DNA of 64,000 nucleotides from Tachypleus tridentatus (taxonomy: Eukaryota; Arthropoda; Merostomata; Xiphosura; Limulidae), in contig NC_134825.1 in assembly GCF_004210375.1 (NCBI RefSeq), positions 7,626,001 through 7,690,000 of the forward strand, in the 5' to 3' direction. The position numbers and the translations under genes were made by a program. Below the pieces are notes generated by a model that saw only the letters and a program-made list of their open reading frames with translations, searched no databases and was not told where the DNA came from. Positions 24,780 to 35,084 of the stretch are shown one piece after another (within the stretch, counting starts at the first letter, position 1; each line of letters opens with the position of its first letter).

Positions 24780-24959
24780 TTAAAGTAGATATGAGTTGTT
24801 TTTTATTTAACCTAACACTACCCTTTATCATTCTCTTCTCAATTTACTCTTTGTAAAAAAGTGTTCAGAGTACTTTAAACTACTCAACTTAAGGTTAAGT
24901 TCAACTGTGCTAAAATTAGTAAATGTCTCAATAATTAAATTTCATAAAATTTTAGAGGG

Positions 24960-26420
24960 AAAAAAAGAAGCTTATTAGCCCATCAAGTATGTCCCTTTCA
25001 GCCCCCAACTATAACCACCTTTCAACACTCATGTATTCATCTAATCTTTTCTTGAACTCAGTTAAATTTTCTGCCTCCACCATCCTTGAATGCAGCTTAT
25101 TCCAAAAGCCAACCACCCTATCTGAAAAATAATGCTATTTAAACTGCATATGATTCCTACTCAAAATTTGAATTTATGACCCCTTGTCCTATTGTTTTCA
25201 CAGCTAACCACAGAAAGTTTGATTGATATACAGGGTGGCCTGTAAATCCCTACCCATCCATATGTTATTATGTTATATTCAATTATGCATGTATTATAAA
25301 TTTATATCTTTTTTTCACAGAAATATGGCCAATGTAAGCCCATTTACACTTGAAGAGCATATTGTGACAAGCAAGTCCCATAATCTTATGCAGCAAGAAT
25401 GAGGGACAGCACACAGGTACACTGGATACACAAATTATATAGATGGGTAGGGACTTACGGGTCACCCTGTATATTAAAACACCTCAATCAAATCCCCTCT
25501 AACCATTGTTTTCTTTGGAGGGAAGATATTTCGAGATTTTAGTCTCTCCTTAAAGGACAATTCTCATCATCCCAAGTATCACCCTAGTGGCTCTTCTCTG
25601 TACTTTCTCTAACAATTCAATGTCCTCCTTGAGGAAGGGAGTCCTAAACTGTACACAATACTCTAAATAAGGCCTTACAAGTGATCTGTATAGTGAAACA
25701 GCAATATCTCATATTATATTCAATATTTCTATATATGCTACTCACAATCCTATTAACCATAATGCTAACTATATTACCCTATTTAAATGACTTAAGTGAT
25801 TTTTCTCCATCACAACACAAAGATTTTTTTTTCAACCATAGTATTTAATGTATTTCCATCTAAATTGTAACAATAATTCAAATTCAAACTACATGCATCA
25901 CCTGACATTTTGGAAAGTTAAACATCACCTGCTATGCATTGACCTAATGCTTCAAATGATCTAAATTTCCCTATCAGTCTACAGCATCAATGATACAGTT
26001 AGCCATGTTAAGAATCTCAATATCACCTGCTAGCTTCAAAATTATATTAAACATTCCAAAGTCAATATCATTCATATAAATCACACCCAGCAGAGAGCTC
26101 CAAGGTTTAACACTTGTAACTGTGATACATTCAGATCTAACTCCATTTATTACTGCTCTCTGCTTTCTAATTTCCAGCCAACTTTCTAACCAATTTAATA
26201 ATACTTCTTCCACACCAGATTTAATTTTTAAAACAATTATTTTGTGATGTACCTTATTAAACTTTTTTTGAAAATTAAGGTAAATCATTTCCATAGTATT
26301 TTCTGTAACTCTTACAGTAATATGCTCGAAGAATGTCAAAAGATCTGTTAAGCAATACTTTCTTTTACTGAAATCATGCTGGCTCGTTAGCATTAGGTCA
26401 AACTGCTTTAATTAATGAGC
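24960..26420 (-). mobile_element. CR1/L2-like LINE fragment
   Basis: Minus-strand non-LTR reverse transcriptase remains. The 140-codon frame at 25974-26393 contains SQHDFSKRKYCLTDLLTFFEH, MIYLNFQKKFNKVHH, LLNWLESWLEIRKQRAVING and a MNDID block. These are RT motifs of the CR1/L2 type (usually GF...RSC.T.LL, YLDF.KAFD.VPH and YINDI). Farther along, the C-terminal LEYCVQ, ELLEKVQRRATR and RGDLIEVF blocks can be read between 25750 and 25480, and the 3' end lies near 24960. Several stops and frame changes are present. A mariner MITE interrupts it at 25230-25470. The same family recurs at 47560-48730. Confidence 0.8.
25230..25470 (+). mobile_element. Tc1/mariner deletion derivative nested in the LINE
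   Basis: A 241-bp insert with TIRs of about 33 bp. The left end is ACAGGGTGGCCTGTAAATCC and the right end in reverse complement is ACAGGGTGACCCGTAAGTCC, both continuing to CTACCCATC.ATAT. The flanks read TATA on both sides, in keeping with a TA duplication. The interior encodes a short piece starting MANVSPFTLEEHIV, the likely N-terminus of a transposase, so this is an internally deleted copy. The host LINE resumes cleanly on the other side. Confidence 0.85.
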
Positions 26421-26928
26421 GACTCTGAAATGAATCTTTAATCTCACTCTCCAAATCCTTTCCAACTACTAACGTAACTTAGTTTCTTACCTTCTTGTTT
26501 TATACTTTAGATTGGTCCTTCGTTGATAATTTCACACTTTTGGGGTTTATACGTTGAAACGTTAAGGATTTTAAATTATTACTACTTTAATAAAGGTAAA
26601 ACTTAACTTAAAATTGTTTGAAATATAAAACTAATAAAAGTACTAAAAGCCAAAACGAAAGTTAAGCCTATTCCAATACGTGTTTATTAGAAGACAACAA
26701 TTGCTAAGATCAAAGCTGATTAAAACATCTTTTTCAGAAAATAAATTTTGATCTTACGCACAAAATGAAAAGAGAACAACAATTTTAATTATCTAATTTA
26801 TTTTACCTGCTTAACGCGAACACACTTCTCGTAAAAATAAGTTCCATTCACATATAACACTCTGCTGCCATCTATTAGTGTTAACCACTTGACGGGGGGA
26901 GAGTAGCGCCAAATTTACTAATTACACT
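26421..26928. other. Gene-free spacer
   Basis: AT-rich flank left of the novel transposon. No coding or repeat feature was recognised. Confidence 0.4.
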
Positions 26929-29088
26929 GGGGAACACTTTTTCAGTAACTTTGAGTTGCATTGGATATTTTAACTGATTCTGAAGGAGTTTTAGGCGCTG
27001 ATTTCAAATCTGAAATTGGTTTTTCTCTACAAGCTCTAGTTTGTATGCAATTTGAGGTTAATGAAATTGTACAAATGTGAACTTGCGTAAACCATGTATA
27101 AGCATTTTCACGTCCATATATATAGATAGCTTCTAATATTTTGATCATTCTTCTTTTGTTTCAGATCAAACATGGCTTCCAAAAATAGATATAATTGCAG
27201 AAACAAGCCTGATGCCTTCTGCTACATATGTGGATGCTACACACTCAATCGTCAGAGACGTAACATATCCTCGTTCGTCAAGCGTGCCTACAAGGCATAT
27301 TTTGAAGTTCATCTTGGTGATCAAGACAAGCAATGGGCTCCTCATGTTGTGTGCCACAATTGTGAGGAAATGCTTCGAGACTGGACCAAAGGAAAACGCA
27401 ATGGTCTGCCTTTTGGTGTTCCAATGATTTGGCGCGAACCCACCAACCATGTAACTGACTGTTATTTCTGCATGGTAAACACAACGGGTGTTGGGAAGAA
27501 AAACCGACATAAGATTACGTATCCGAACATTCCCTCAGCTATTCGGCCTTCTCCGCACTCTGAAGAAGTTCCTGTTCCAGTTTTCAAAGGCTTGCCTTCA
27601 TTGGACGATAAAGACATTGGACATGATACAAGCGAACAAGACAGTTGTGACAGTGAATTGTCAGAAAAGTGTACACAATCGAAGAACTGTTCTTCAGACA
27701 CTGAACCTTTCCCCGTCCCCAAGCCTCTTCCCCAGGCTGAACTGAATGATTTAGTGCGGGATTTAGGTCTTTCAGAGAAAGCAGCAGAGCTTTTGGCATC
27801 AAGGTTACAAGGCAGAAATCTTGTTGATCACTCTGTTAAAGTATCATATTTCAGAAAGCGTGACCAGCTTTTTGTGACCTTCTTTTCAGAAGACAGACAG
27901 TTTGTTTACTGCCATGACATCCAAGGGCTTCTCAAAGAACTGGGTGTACCTTACTATAGTCCTGCTGAATGGAGACTCTTTTTAGACAGTTCAAAACGCA
28001 GTCTAAAGTGTGTTCTTTTACATAATGGGAATGTTTATGGAGCAGTACCTGTCGGTCACTCAGTGCATTTGCGGGAAGACTATGATGATATGAGAATGGT
28101 CATGGACTTATTAAAATATCATGAGCACAACTGGATCATTTGTGTAGACTTAAAGATGGTCAACTTTCTTCTTGGACAACAGAAAGGTTTCACCAAGTTT
28201 CCATGTTTCCTCTGTATGTGGGACAGCCGAGCACGAGACAGACATTGGGTCCAGAAGGACTGGCCTATTCGTGACACCCTTGAAGCAAGCATGCCAAATA
28301 TCATACAAGACCCAATTGTAAGCAGAGATAAGATCATCTTTCCTCCTCTTCACATCAAATTAGGTTTGATGAAGCAATTTGTCAAGGCACTGGAAACCGA
28401 AGGTGAATGTTTCCAACACATCATCACAGCTTTACCAGGGTTATCATTTGAGAAGATCAAAGCAGGCGTGTTTGATGGCCCACAGATTCGAACCCTAATT
28501 CGTGATGATCAGTTTGTTGCTAAGATGACCGCTTTAAAAAAGGCAGCATGGTTATCCTTTGCGGCAGTCGTTCAGAACTTCCTTGGAAACAATAAGGCGG
28601 AGAACTACAGTGAACTTGTGAACAGAATGCTCCTCGCTTTTCGTGATCTCGGGTGCAACATGAGCAACAAGCTTCATTTTTTGAACAGCCACCTTGATAA
28701 GTTCCCTGACAACCTGGGGGCTGTGAGTGACGAACAAGGAGAACGATTCCACCAAGACCTAAAGGTCATGGAACAACGCTACCAAGGACGCTGGGACAAA
28801 AGTATGATGGCTGACTACTGCTGGAGCATTAAACGAGATTGTCCAGATAAAGTGTACAAACGCAAAAGTTACAAACGCAAATTCCTACCTGAATAAAATA
28901 CACAAACAAATTGATAAGCTATTCCTATAATTTCCTATAATAACGAAAAATTAAAAAATAAATAAAAATGTCAAATTGCATAAAATCTGTAGCTTGCAGA
29001 CAAAAACCGACTTCAGATTTGAAATCAACACACTCAAATTGACTATAGAAAGGTCTTTTTTTAAATGGCAACAAAATGAATGTTCCCC
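26929..29088 (+). mobile_element. Unclassified TIR DNA transposon carrying an intact 574-codon gene
   Basis: The left end begins GGGGAACACTTTTTC at 26929. The right end, in reverse complement, begins GGGGAACATTCATTTTG at 29088. Further in, 26998-27055 and 28971-29028 match as inverted repeats at about 49 of 58 positions, sharing TGATTTCAAATCTGAA and ATGCAATTTGA. The TIRs are thus about 120 bp long with a poorly conserved outer half. Between them is one uninterrupted gene. No target duplication could be recognised: CACT precedes the left end, and a SINE has altered the right flank. The ends do not match TTAA or TA families that I can name. Confidence 0.75.
27172..28896 (+). CDS. Uncharacterised 574-aa protein, probable transposase of the TIR element
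   Basis: Fully open single-exon frame. Residues 17-64 hold CYIC....CHNC, a CxxC/CxxC zinc-binding module reminiscent of ZAD-type domains, and a further C-x2-C (CYFC) follows near residue 100. An acidic, Ser-rich linker comes next (about 145-185). From about 200 a conserved-looking globular part begins. IICVDLKMVNFLLGQQKG (D near 325) is followed by PCFLCMWDSR, a CxxC inserted after an Asp. Near the C-terminus come a His-rich NKLHFLNSHLDKFP and then SDEQGERFHQDL (near 515-530), with acidic and His residues. The tail is very basic (KRKSYKRKF). This layout (N-terminal zinc fingers, Asp...Asp/Glu core with inserted CxxC, basic tail) and the flanking inverted repeats suggest a DDE-type transposase. 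I know similar uncharacterised proteins from many invertebrates but cannot name the superfamily. CTTCTTTTGTTTCAG ends 7 bases before the ATG and looks like a splice acceptor, so a 5' UTR intron is possible. Confidence 0.8.
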   Translation: MASKNRYNCRNKPDAFCYICGCYTLNRQRRNISSFVKRAYKAYFEVHLGDQDKQWAPHVVCHNCEEMLRDWTKGKRNGLPFGVPMIWREPTNHVTDCYFCMVNTTGVGKKNRHKITYPNIPSAIRPSPHSEEVPVPVFKGLPSLDDKDIGHDTSEQDSCDSELSEKCTQSKNCSSDTEPFPVPKPLPQAELNDLVRDLGLSEKAAELLASRLQGRNLVDHSVKVSYFRKRDQLFVTFFSEDRQFVYCHDIQGLLKELGVPYYSPAEWRLFLDSSKRSLKCVLLHNGNVYGAVPVGHSVHLREDYDDMRMVMDLLKYHEHNWIICVDLKMVNFLLGQQKGFTKFPCFLCMWDSRARDRHWVQKDWPIRDTLEASMPNIIQDPIVSRDKIIFPPLHIKLGLMKQFVKALETEGECFQHIITALPGLSFEKIKAGVFDGPQIRTLIRDDQFVAKMTALKKAAWLSFAAVVQNFLGNNKAENYSELVNRMLLAFRDLGCNMSNKLHFLNSHLDKFPDNLGAVSDEQGERFHQDLKVMEQRYQGRWDKSMMADYCWSIKRDCPDKVYKRKSYKRKFLPE

Positions 29089-29094
29089 TTGTTT

Positions 29095-29358
29095 TGGCCA
29101 AGTGCGTAAGGCGTGCGACTCGTAATCCGAGGGTCGCGGGTTCGCGCCCGCGTCGCGCTAAACATGCTCGTCCTCCCAGCCGTGGGGGCGTATAATGTTA
29201 CGGTCAATCCCACTATTCGTTGGTAAAAGAGTAGCCCAAGAGTTGGCGGTGGGTGGTGATGACTAGCTGCCTTCCCTTTAGTCTTACACTACTAAATTAG
29301 GGACGGCTAGCACAGATAGCCTTCGAGTAGCTTTGTGCGAAATTCAAAACAAACAAAA
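29095..29358 (+). mobile_element. Long tRNA-derived SINE, copy 1
   Basis: The tRNA-like head starts TGGCCAAGTGCGTAAGGCGT (A-box region) and contains GGGTCGCGGGTTCGCGCCC (B-box). The body includes CCACTATTCGTTGGTAAAAG and TTAGGGACGGCTAGCACAG, and the tail is AAAACAAACAAAA. It lies just inside the right flank of the novel transposon. CCCTTGTTTT before it (29086-29095) and CTCTTGTTTT after it form a probable target duplication with one mismatch. Well preserved, hence young. Confidence 0.9.
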
Positions 29359-29552
29359 GGCTCTTGTTTTTCATTCATAGATCAAAATGGTCTTTTCTGA
29401 CTCTATAAATAAATATTAACCATAAAATTCAAATACTTAGTTTTATTATGTTTGTCTACAATAAAAACTTAAGATAGTTTATATATACAATATTTTGAAT
29501 ATATTATAGTAAATCTATTTCGAATATGCAAATCAACAATCACTTTACAACC

Positions 29553-29779
29553 GCCTGGCATGGCCATCTGAGGATGGCAGACTCGTAGCCCCATCACATC
29601 AAACATGTTCGCCCTTTCAGTCGTGGGTGTGAGGGTTATAATGTTTGGTTAATACAACGATTCGTTGGTCAAAGAGCATCCCAAGAGTTAGCAGTGGATG
29701 TTGATTACACTGTTAAATTATGGATAGCTAACGCAGATAGACCTCGTGTAGCTTTATGCGAAATTAAAACAAAAAACAT
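29553..29779 (+). mobile_element. Long tRNA-derived SINE, copy 2 (older)
   Basis: The same family as 29095-29358 but more diverged, with a deletion in the head. It carries CATGTTCGCCCTTTCAGTCG, GATTCGTTGGTCAAAGAGC and a tail AAAACAAAAAAC. TTTACAACC flanks it exactly (29544-29552 and 29780-29788), a 9-bp target duplication. Confidence 0.85.
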
Positions 29780-29784
29780 TTTAC

Positions 29785-30900
29785 AACCATACTCAATATC
29801 TACTTGTCTTCTAGCCCTGGCTCTAAATGATCAGAAACATGATGCTGACTATGCAGTTCCTCATTACTGGAAGTTCCAGGCAAATAAGGAAGAATGCGAG
29901 GAGGTGTTTTCTTCTGAATATTTTCCCATGGCATATCTTTAAAAAAAGTATGCCCTTTGATTGAAGAGTAACCGCCTTCGTCTGTAGCACCTAGTCTCTG
30001 CTAGGTTTCAATGACCAATAGTTTCTATACAAGACCTTTTGCTTCTGGGTGAAATTCATCAGGAAAATCACACTCTAATTTCATGACTTTCTGAAATATC
30101 AGGTACTCAGTTGAAGCTTGGAAAGGAGGCAGTCCTGATACCATCTGATATAAGATACATCTCATAGCCCATAAGTCCGTGCTTGGAGCAGCAATTTTGT
30201 CTGTTAACATTTCTGGTAAAACATACTGAGCAGTTCCAACAAAAGAATTCTTCCTTGCATTGACTGTGTTTAAATCTGAAATGTTGTCTAAAACTTTGGC
30301 TGACCCAAAATATGTTATTTTAACATGTATCTGTTCATTTAGAAGAATATTTTCTAGCTTCAAGTCTCTATGAATTATTCCTAATTTATGCAAGTCTTCT
30401 AGGGCTAACAGAATTTCTCCTCCATAAAATCTAGTGTATTCTTCATCAAAAGATCCCACCTCAGTTATATAAGGTAGGAATTATCCATGTTTTGCACAGT
30501 TCATTACAAGATAAAGTCGATCAGTAACTTGAAAGGTACAGAACAACTTGATGAAGAAGGGGATGGGATGATGGTTGAGTATATTCATAATCTGTTTTTC
30601 TCTCGTGATAGTTTTCTGTTTCTTTTCCCGAAGGATGTGAACTTTTTCACAGACTTTGATTGCATATTCTTTGCCTTAACGGATATCCTTTGCCAAATAC
30701 ACCACTGAGAATGACCCTTCTCCAATTAGTTTTCCAAATATGAAACCTTTTGGGGATTTCTTGGCTTGTTGCTGCTGCATCCTTGCAGGTGATGGACCTG
30801 AATGGCTAGACAAAACAGGTGTTTGCATTGTCACTGTTGCACGTTTCACAGATTCTAGATGTTGGCTTATTGTTTGGAATCCCTCTTTTACGGATGTCAT
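29785..30900 (-). pseudogene. PDPK1: Processed pseudogene of the PDK1 kinase (PDPK1)
   Basis: Intronless minus-strand copy of 3-phosphoinositide-dependent protein kinase 1, which normally activates AGC kinases such as Akt at the plasma membrane. It begins MTSVKEGFQTISQHL and runs in one frame for about 372 codons. Seen in order: glycine loop GEGSFSVVYLA; the VAIK-type lysine in EYAIK; GSFDEEYTRFY; IIHRDLKLENILL; the activation segment NSFVGTAQYV; the C-lobe GLPPFQASTEYLIFQKV; and the end of the kinase domain, KKTPPRILPYLPG. Four in-frame stop codons occur (after AKDIR, after CAKHG, after EAKGLV, and before QRLGATD). DFG has become YFG, so metal binding would be lost. The C-terminal PH domain is absent. 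The lack of introns and the presence of the whole kinase domain mark it as a retrocopy; the frame is kept throughout. Confidence 0.9.
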
Positions 30901-30959
30901 TATAACCAAATTCAAATAACAGAAACCCAACACCCACTCGCTTGCCTAAGCTAGGCCAT

Positions 30960-32320
30960 GTCAAATGAAAGTTTTCAAATATATTAATGTTCCATAAGGA
31001 AGGAAAGCCAGCAAATAAACCTAATAGTTACTGACCAATCAGCCTAACCAGCTGTGTAGGCAAAATTCTTGAAAGAATAATCAGTAATAGACTCTCCAAA
31101 TTTTTAGAGATAACATCAAAATTACAAAAAGAACAAAATGGATTCAGGAAATGTAGACAAACAACTGACCATTTAGTCAGACTAATCGAAGAAATAATAG
31201 ATAGCTTTAACAAAACGCAATGCATTGTACTCTGCTTTCTTAACATTAAGAAACCATTTGACACTGCATGGCACAATGATCTAAGGTTCCGTATGAATGA
31301 AATGGGACTATTGCGTGGAATTACTCGCTGGTTATCTAACATTTTGGAAAATAGAAAATGTAGAGGGTACCTTTTCTGAGTACTTTACTCTAGAAGCTGG
31401 TATCCTTCAGGGAGAGGTGGTTAGCCCTATACTCTTCATCATGTATGTAAACAATATGCCATTGAAGGATCCTAATCATGGATTCTCTTCACAGTTTGTT
31501 GATGATGTGACAGTCTGGAAAAGTGCCACAACAACAACAATAGCAGCCACAAACATAGAACCGCAACTGAATAGAATAAGCAAATACTGTCAAAATACAG
31601 AATAAAAATAAATACAGCAAAAACACAAATTGTCGTCTTTACAAAATTAACAAAATACAAAAAACTACAGCCTGAAATATATATGAATGGAACACTACTT
31701 CAGATTGCCACAACGGCAAAATTTCTTGGTCTAACCTATGATTCAAAATTAACATGGATTAACCATGTAAACGAAATTAAAAATAAAGTCTAGCGAAGAA
31801 CCAACTACGCTAGGAGTCTAACTGGCAAGAAGAGTGGAGCATCAACAGACAACATACCAAAAAATTTACAAAACATACATTAGACCACTAATCGACTATG
31901 CAGCTCAGCATGGATAACTGTAAGTGACAAAACAATTAAAACCAAACAACAAACTATCCAAAACACACTCCTCAAAACAGCATATATAATTCCCAGAGCA
32001 ACATCATCTCAATCTATACATAAATATTCAAACATACCAACCATACCAGATAGACTCCTACAGAGTACAATAACGCACTTTGATAAAAATTGGATGAGAA
32101 ACGAATTACTATGCGAACTAGATAGGTACCTCATACATGATGAAGTTAGTTCTAAACACCTCTCCCCGATCAATATATATTTTAAACATAAAAAATAATA
32201 AATAAATAAATGAAAAATTAATTATATATATATATATATATAAAAGTAATAAAAAAGTGCCACCATCTAGACATCTTACTGATAAGGCAAAACAATATCT
32301 ACACATGTATATCAATACAT
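30960..32320 (+). mobile_element. Jockey-like LINE fragment (reverse transcriptase)
   Basis: Plus-strand non-LTR retrotransposon remains, truncated at the 5' end. Broken frames read EGKPANKPNSY-PISLTSCVG, KILERIISNRLSKFLE, NGFRKCRQTTDHLVRLIEE, CFLNIKKPFDTAWHNDL, then in another frame LQGEVVSPILFIMYVNNMP and the catalytic box FVDDV at about 31495. Next come IVVFTKLTKYK and TAKFLGLTYDSKLTWINHV, and a LIDYAAQHG block near 31890. The order of RT motifs fits the Jockey group. The poly-A-like end AAAAAATAATAAATAAATAAATG lies at 32189-32211, followed by an (AT)11 microsatellite, so the exact 3' end could lie there. Several frameshifts and stops are present. Confidence 0.75.
32222..32243. repeat. (AT)n microsatellite
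   Basis: A pure AT dinucleotide run of about 22 bases at the 3' side of the Jockey-like LINE; it may have grown from the LINE tail. Confidence 0.9.
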
Positions 32321-33321
32321 AGACATTGCCCTGAAAAGGGTCGGAGTAAATTCAGCTCATTCTGACCCAAAAATCAGTAAATAAGACCATCAAACACTGC
32401 ACGACCACACAAGTACAGGTAGAAGGAAGAGGTCTTAGAGCACCTGACCCTCCAGGGTACGTACATATCACACCCAAACCCCGAGAGAGAGAGAGAACAC
32501 CCAATATATGGATGAAGAGGTCTAAGAGAACCTGACCCCCCCTGGTCTACAAGACCAAAAATTCGGCAAGGACCAAACGTGAACACGCCCAATATAAAAT
32601 TAGAAGTGCAGTACATCAGACGCACAATTTGCACTAGTTTGCCGTCGTGAAAGTAATATGATGCCGACAAAAACATTTTACTTCTGAGAATGTATATGAC
32701 CACCCTTTCAGACACAAAATATTCATACATTCTTACTCAATTATACATTCCAGTCATAAAAATGTGTACAGATTAAGGATTTAGATATTTCAAATAAGGG
32801 AGTACATCCTGTACTTAACTGCATTGAAGAAGAAAAGAAACATACATAAACTCAGATTACTAGAACTTATCAGAAAAGATACCTTCCGCAAGTCGTAGTC
32901 TACATATGGAAAACGAAGTACTGCATTTAGTAGCAAATGATAATACTTAAACAAAATGTCAGAGTAAAAAAAAAAAAATCCATGTAAGTGAACCAAACAA
33001 CAGCAAGCTATGTATTTTCTATCGAGAAAATCTTTTCCAAGTTGGTGAAACATAATTATAATTAGTTATGCTCGTTAGGAGATATTAATATTAAGCCTAT
33101 TGTGTTATATTATATTGTTACCACTTCTAATTTATCTAGTCCCTTAGGGAGTTTTAAGAAGTAGAAGAGTATATAATAATAGTATTCCAACTAGCCAGCG
33201 TGATGACTTATTTCTTTCTTTATTATTCTCTGGAGCTAACACTTGTCCTACATTTATTACTCTGATACTGCACATTATGCAAAAATGTATACAGCAGTGT
33301 TCGCCAATAGTAAGTGAAGTG
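32321..33321. other. Gene-free stretch with a local near-duplication
   Basis: No exon was recognised. AGAGGTCTTAGAGCACCTGA at about 32430 and AGAGGTCTAAGAGAACCTGA at about 32517 are two diverged copies of a segment, each followed by CCC(T)CC.GG. It could be LINE 3' UTR sequence with internal repeats. Confidence 0.4.
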
Positions 33322-33590
33322 CGTTTGTTTGTTTGTTTTGAATTTCGCGCAAAGCTATTCGAGGGCTATCTGCGCTAGCCGTCCCTAATTGAGCAGTGTA
33401 AGACTAGAGGGAAGGCAGCTAGTCATCACCGCCTACCGCTAACTCTTGGGCTACTCTTTTACCAACGAATAGTGGGACTGACCGTCACATTATAACGTCT
33501 CCACGGCTGAAAAGACGGACATGTTTGGTGCAACAGGAATGCGAACCCGCGACCCTCGGATTGCGAGTCGCACGCCTTAACTTACCTGGT
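33322..33590 (-). mobile_element. Long tRNA-derived SINE, copy 3
   Basis: Full-length minus-strand copy. The plus strand starts with the tail GTTTGTTTGTTTGTTTTG, then AATTTCGCGCAAAGCTATTC, GCGCTAGCCGTCCCTAATTG and CAACTCTTGGGC-like body, and ends with the tRNA head, GCGAACCCGCGACCCTCGGA. Closely similar to 29095-29358 in reverse complement. No clear target duplication. Confidence 0.9.
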
Positions 33591-33989
33591 CATTATATTG
33601 AGTACAGTCTCGTTATTTCATTCACATAAATTCAGTCAAAGCTGAAGAATTCGTAGTTACTTGAAATAATGAATATTTTGTCAAATATATCGTTAGACAG
33701 TAGATCTGTTACTAGCAGGATAAATTCTACGTGAGTATAACACAGTTAGATAGAAATGAAAATATTTTTGCCCATAATTACAGGGTATTTAATGTCAGTT
33801 TTCTGTTTTCTGCTAACTTATATGCTTATTACTCGTACTCTTGTGTTTAAGTTTATAAAAGCTTCGTGTTGTAGGAAATGATATTTTCTACAACTCAAAA
33901 ATTTATCCTTTGCAGAAAGATAACAGTATGGGAGGGCTGTCATTTCTAGAAGGATTCCTATCCTGACCATTGAACTTTCACCAATACTA

Positions 33990-35050
33990 TTATGACTTCC
34001 ATCTCGTTGCAATTGATGATCGGGAAATACAGTCGTTGATGTTTGATGTATCTAGAGAAGCTCCCATGATGATTTACATCAGTGCAAAGGAAGGATGAAT
34101 GACTGTAGATCATCACAATGATGTAACATCTGATGAGACTGAAACCATGTGAGACAGTCTAAGTAGGACTCCCAGACCTATCCCGACCAAAGTTTCCCAA
34201 CTGTAGCTCTGATAAAAGCTGCTTGATAATGTTGAGGAGAGGATGCTATTTCACAAAGAGGTGAGATTCCTTCTAAAAACAAAGAAAAAGAGAAGCAAAA
34301 CAGTCACTTTGGTATCTAAGTATTGGGTCACTTTTGGGTGAACTGTCTATACATGGCAGACAAGCGAGGTGGACAAAACAATTAGTTTTGCCCAATAGCA
34401 ACTTGGGTAAGGAGAGCCAATAACAGGTGCTGAACAATGAAACTACATTTATGAAAAAACTAACATCCCTATAGTAAAACCTGGAGAGTAATTCAAGCTG
34501 CTGCAATGAAAAACTTGTATCAAAATATTCAGTGGCCAATCTAGCTTTCTGATGTCTTGTGATGTACCTGGGCAGTTCCCTGGTTGTTGGAGAAGTGTAC
34601 GGAATACTGATAGATTTTACTGTGTATCAGACATTCCATGTGAAACCACCTCTCACATCAGTTGATATAATCTACATTCTTGTAATCGAGGATGAACTAG
34701 GTATGAATGGGCATGTGACTCTCTGAGACTAGATTGAGGAAGAGTTGCTTGTAGAATGAAGGTGATAATGGTATCTTTGAAACAAATATATTGTGGAGCT
34801 TATCAGTCAGTTTTGTCTGTGCAACTGGCAAGCAAGTGTCCTATGAAAGAGTTATTTGATGCCAACAAGGCCAAATCCAGGAACAACGAACTAGAGGACT
34901 GTATTTGTGTAAGAGGAAACCATCATACACTTGTTTACACAAATGGCATTTCAGGGTTTGCTGTGAAAAAAATCAAGTGCATCAGTAATGTGTAAATCCT
35001 ACTGAAACTCAGTCAAACAGCCAATGATGATCTTGAATCAGTATGGTGGA
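33990..35050 (+). repeat. Unclassified dispersed sequence, member 1
   Basis: Shares diverged blocks with 38730-40190 in the same order. ACTTCCATCTCGTTGCAATTG (33998) pairs with ACTTCCACCTCATTGCAGCC (38770). The block CAGTTTTGTCTGTGCAACTG (34807) pairs with GTTGTTTTGTTTGTGCAACA (39966), followed in both by an AGTTAT(T/C)T(G/A)A..CCAA region. Fragments read like old protein coding DNA (DFHLIAA / DLHLVAV) but no family is recognised. Confidence 0.4.
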
Positions 35051-35084
35051 TCAAAATCAATCATAAAACTGCTAGAACATTGTA

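Noticed and set aside
27166-28755. Several 60-114 codon minus-strand frames across the novel transposon gene
   Set aside because: Antisense shadows of the 574-codon plus-strand gene, which has the motifs and the flanking inverted repeats.
29095-29170. A functional tRNA gene with clear A- and B-boxes
   Set aside because: It is the head of a SINE that occurs three times in the window with the same body and tail.
30025-30459. A short active serine/threonine kinase gene
   Set aside because: It is the open middle part of the PDK1 retrocopy. The DFG Asp is Tyr, and in-frame stops lie on both sides.
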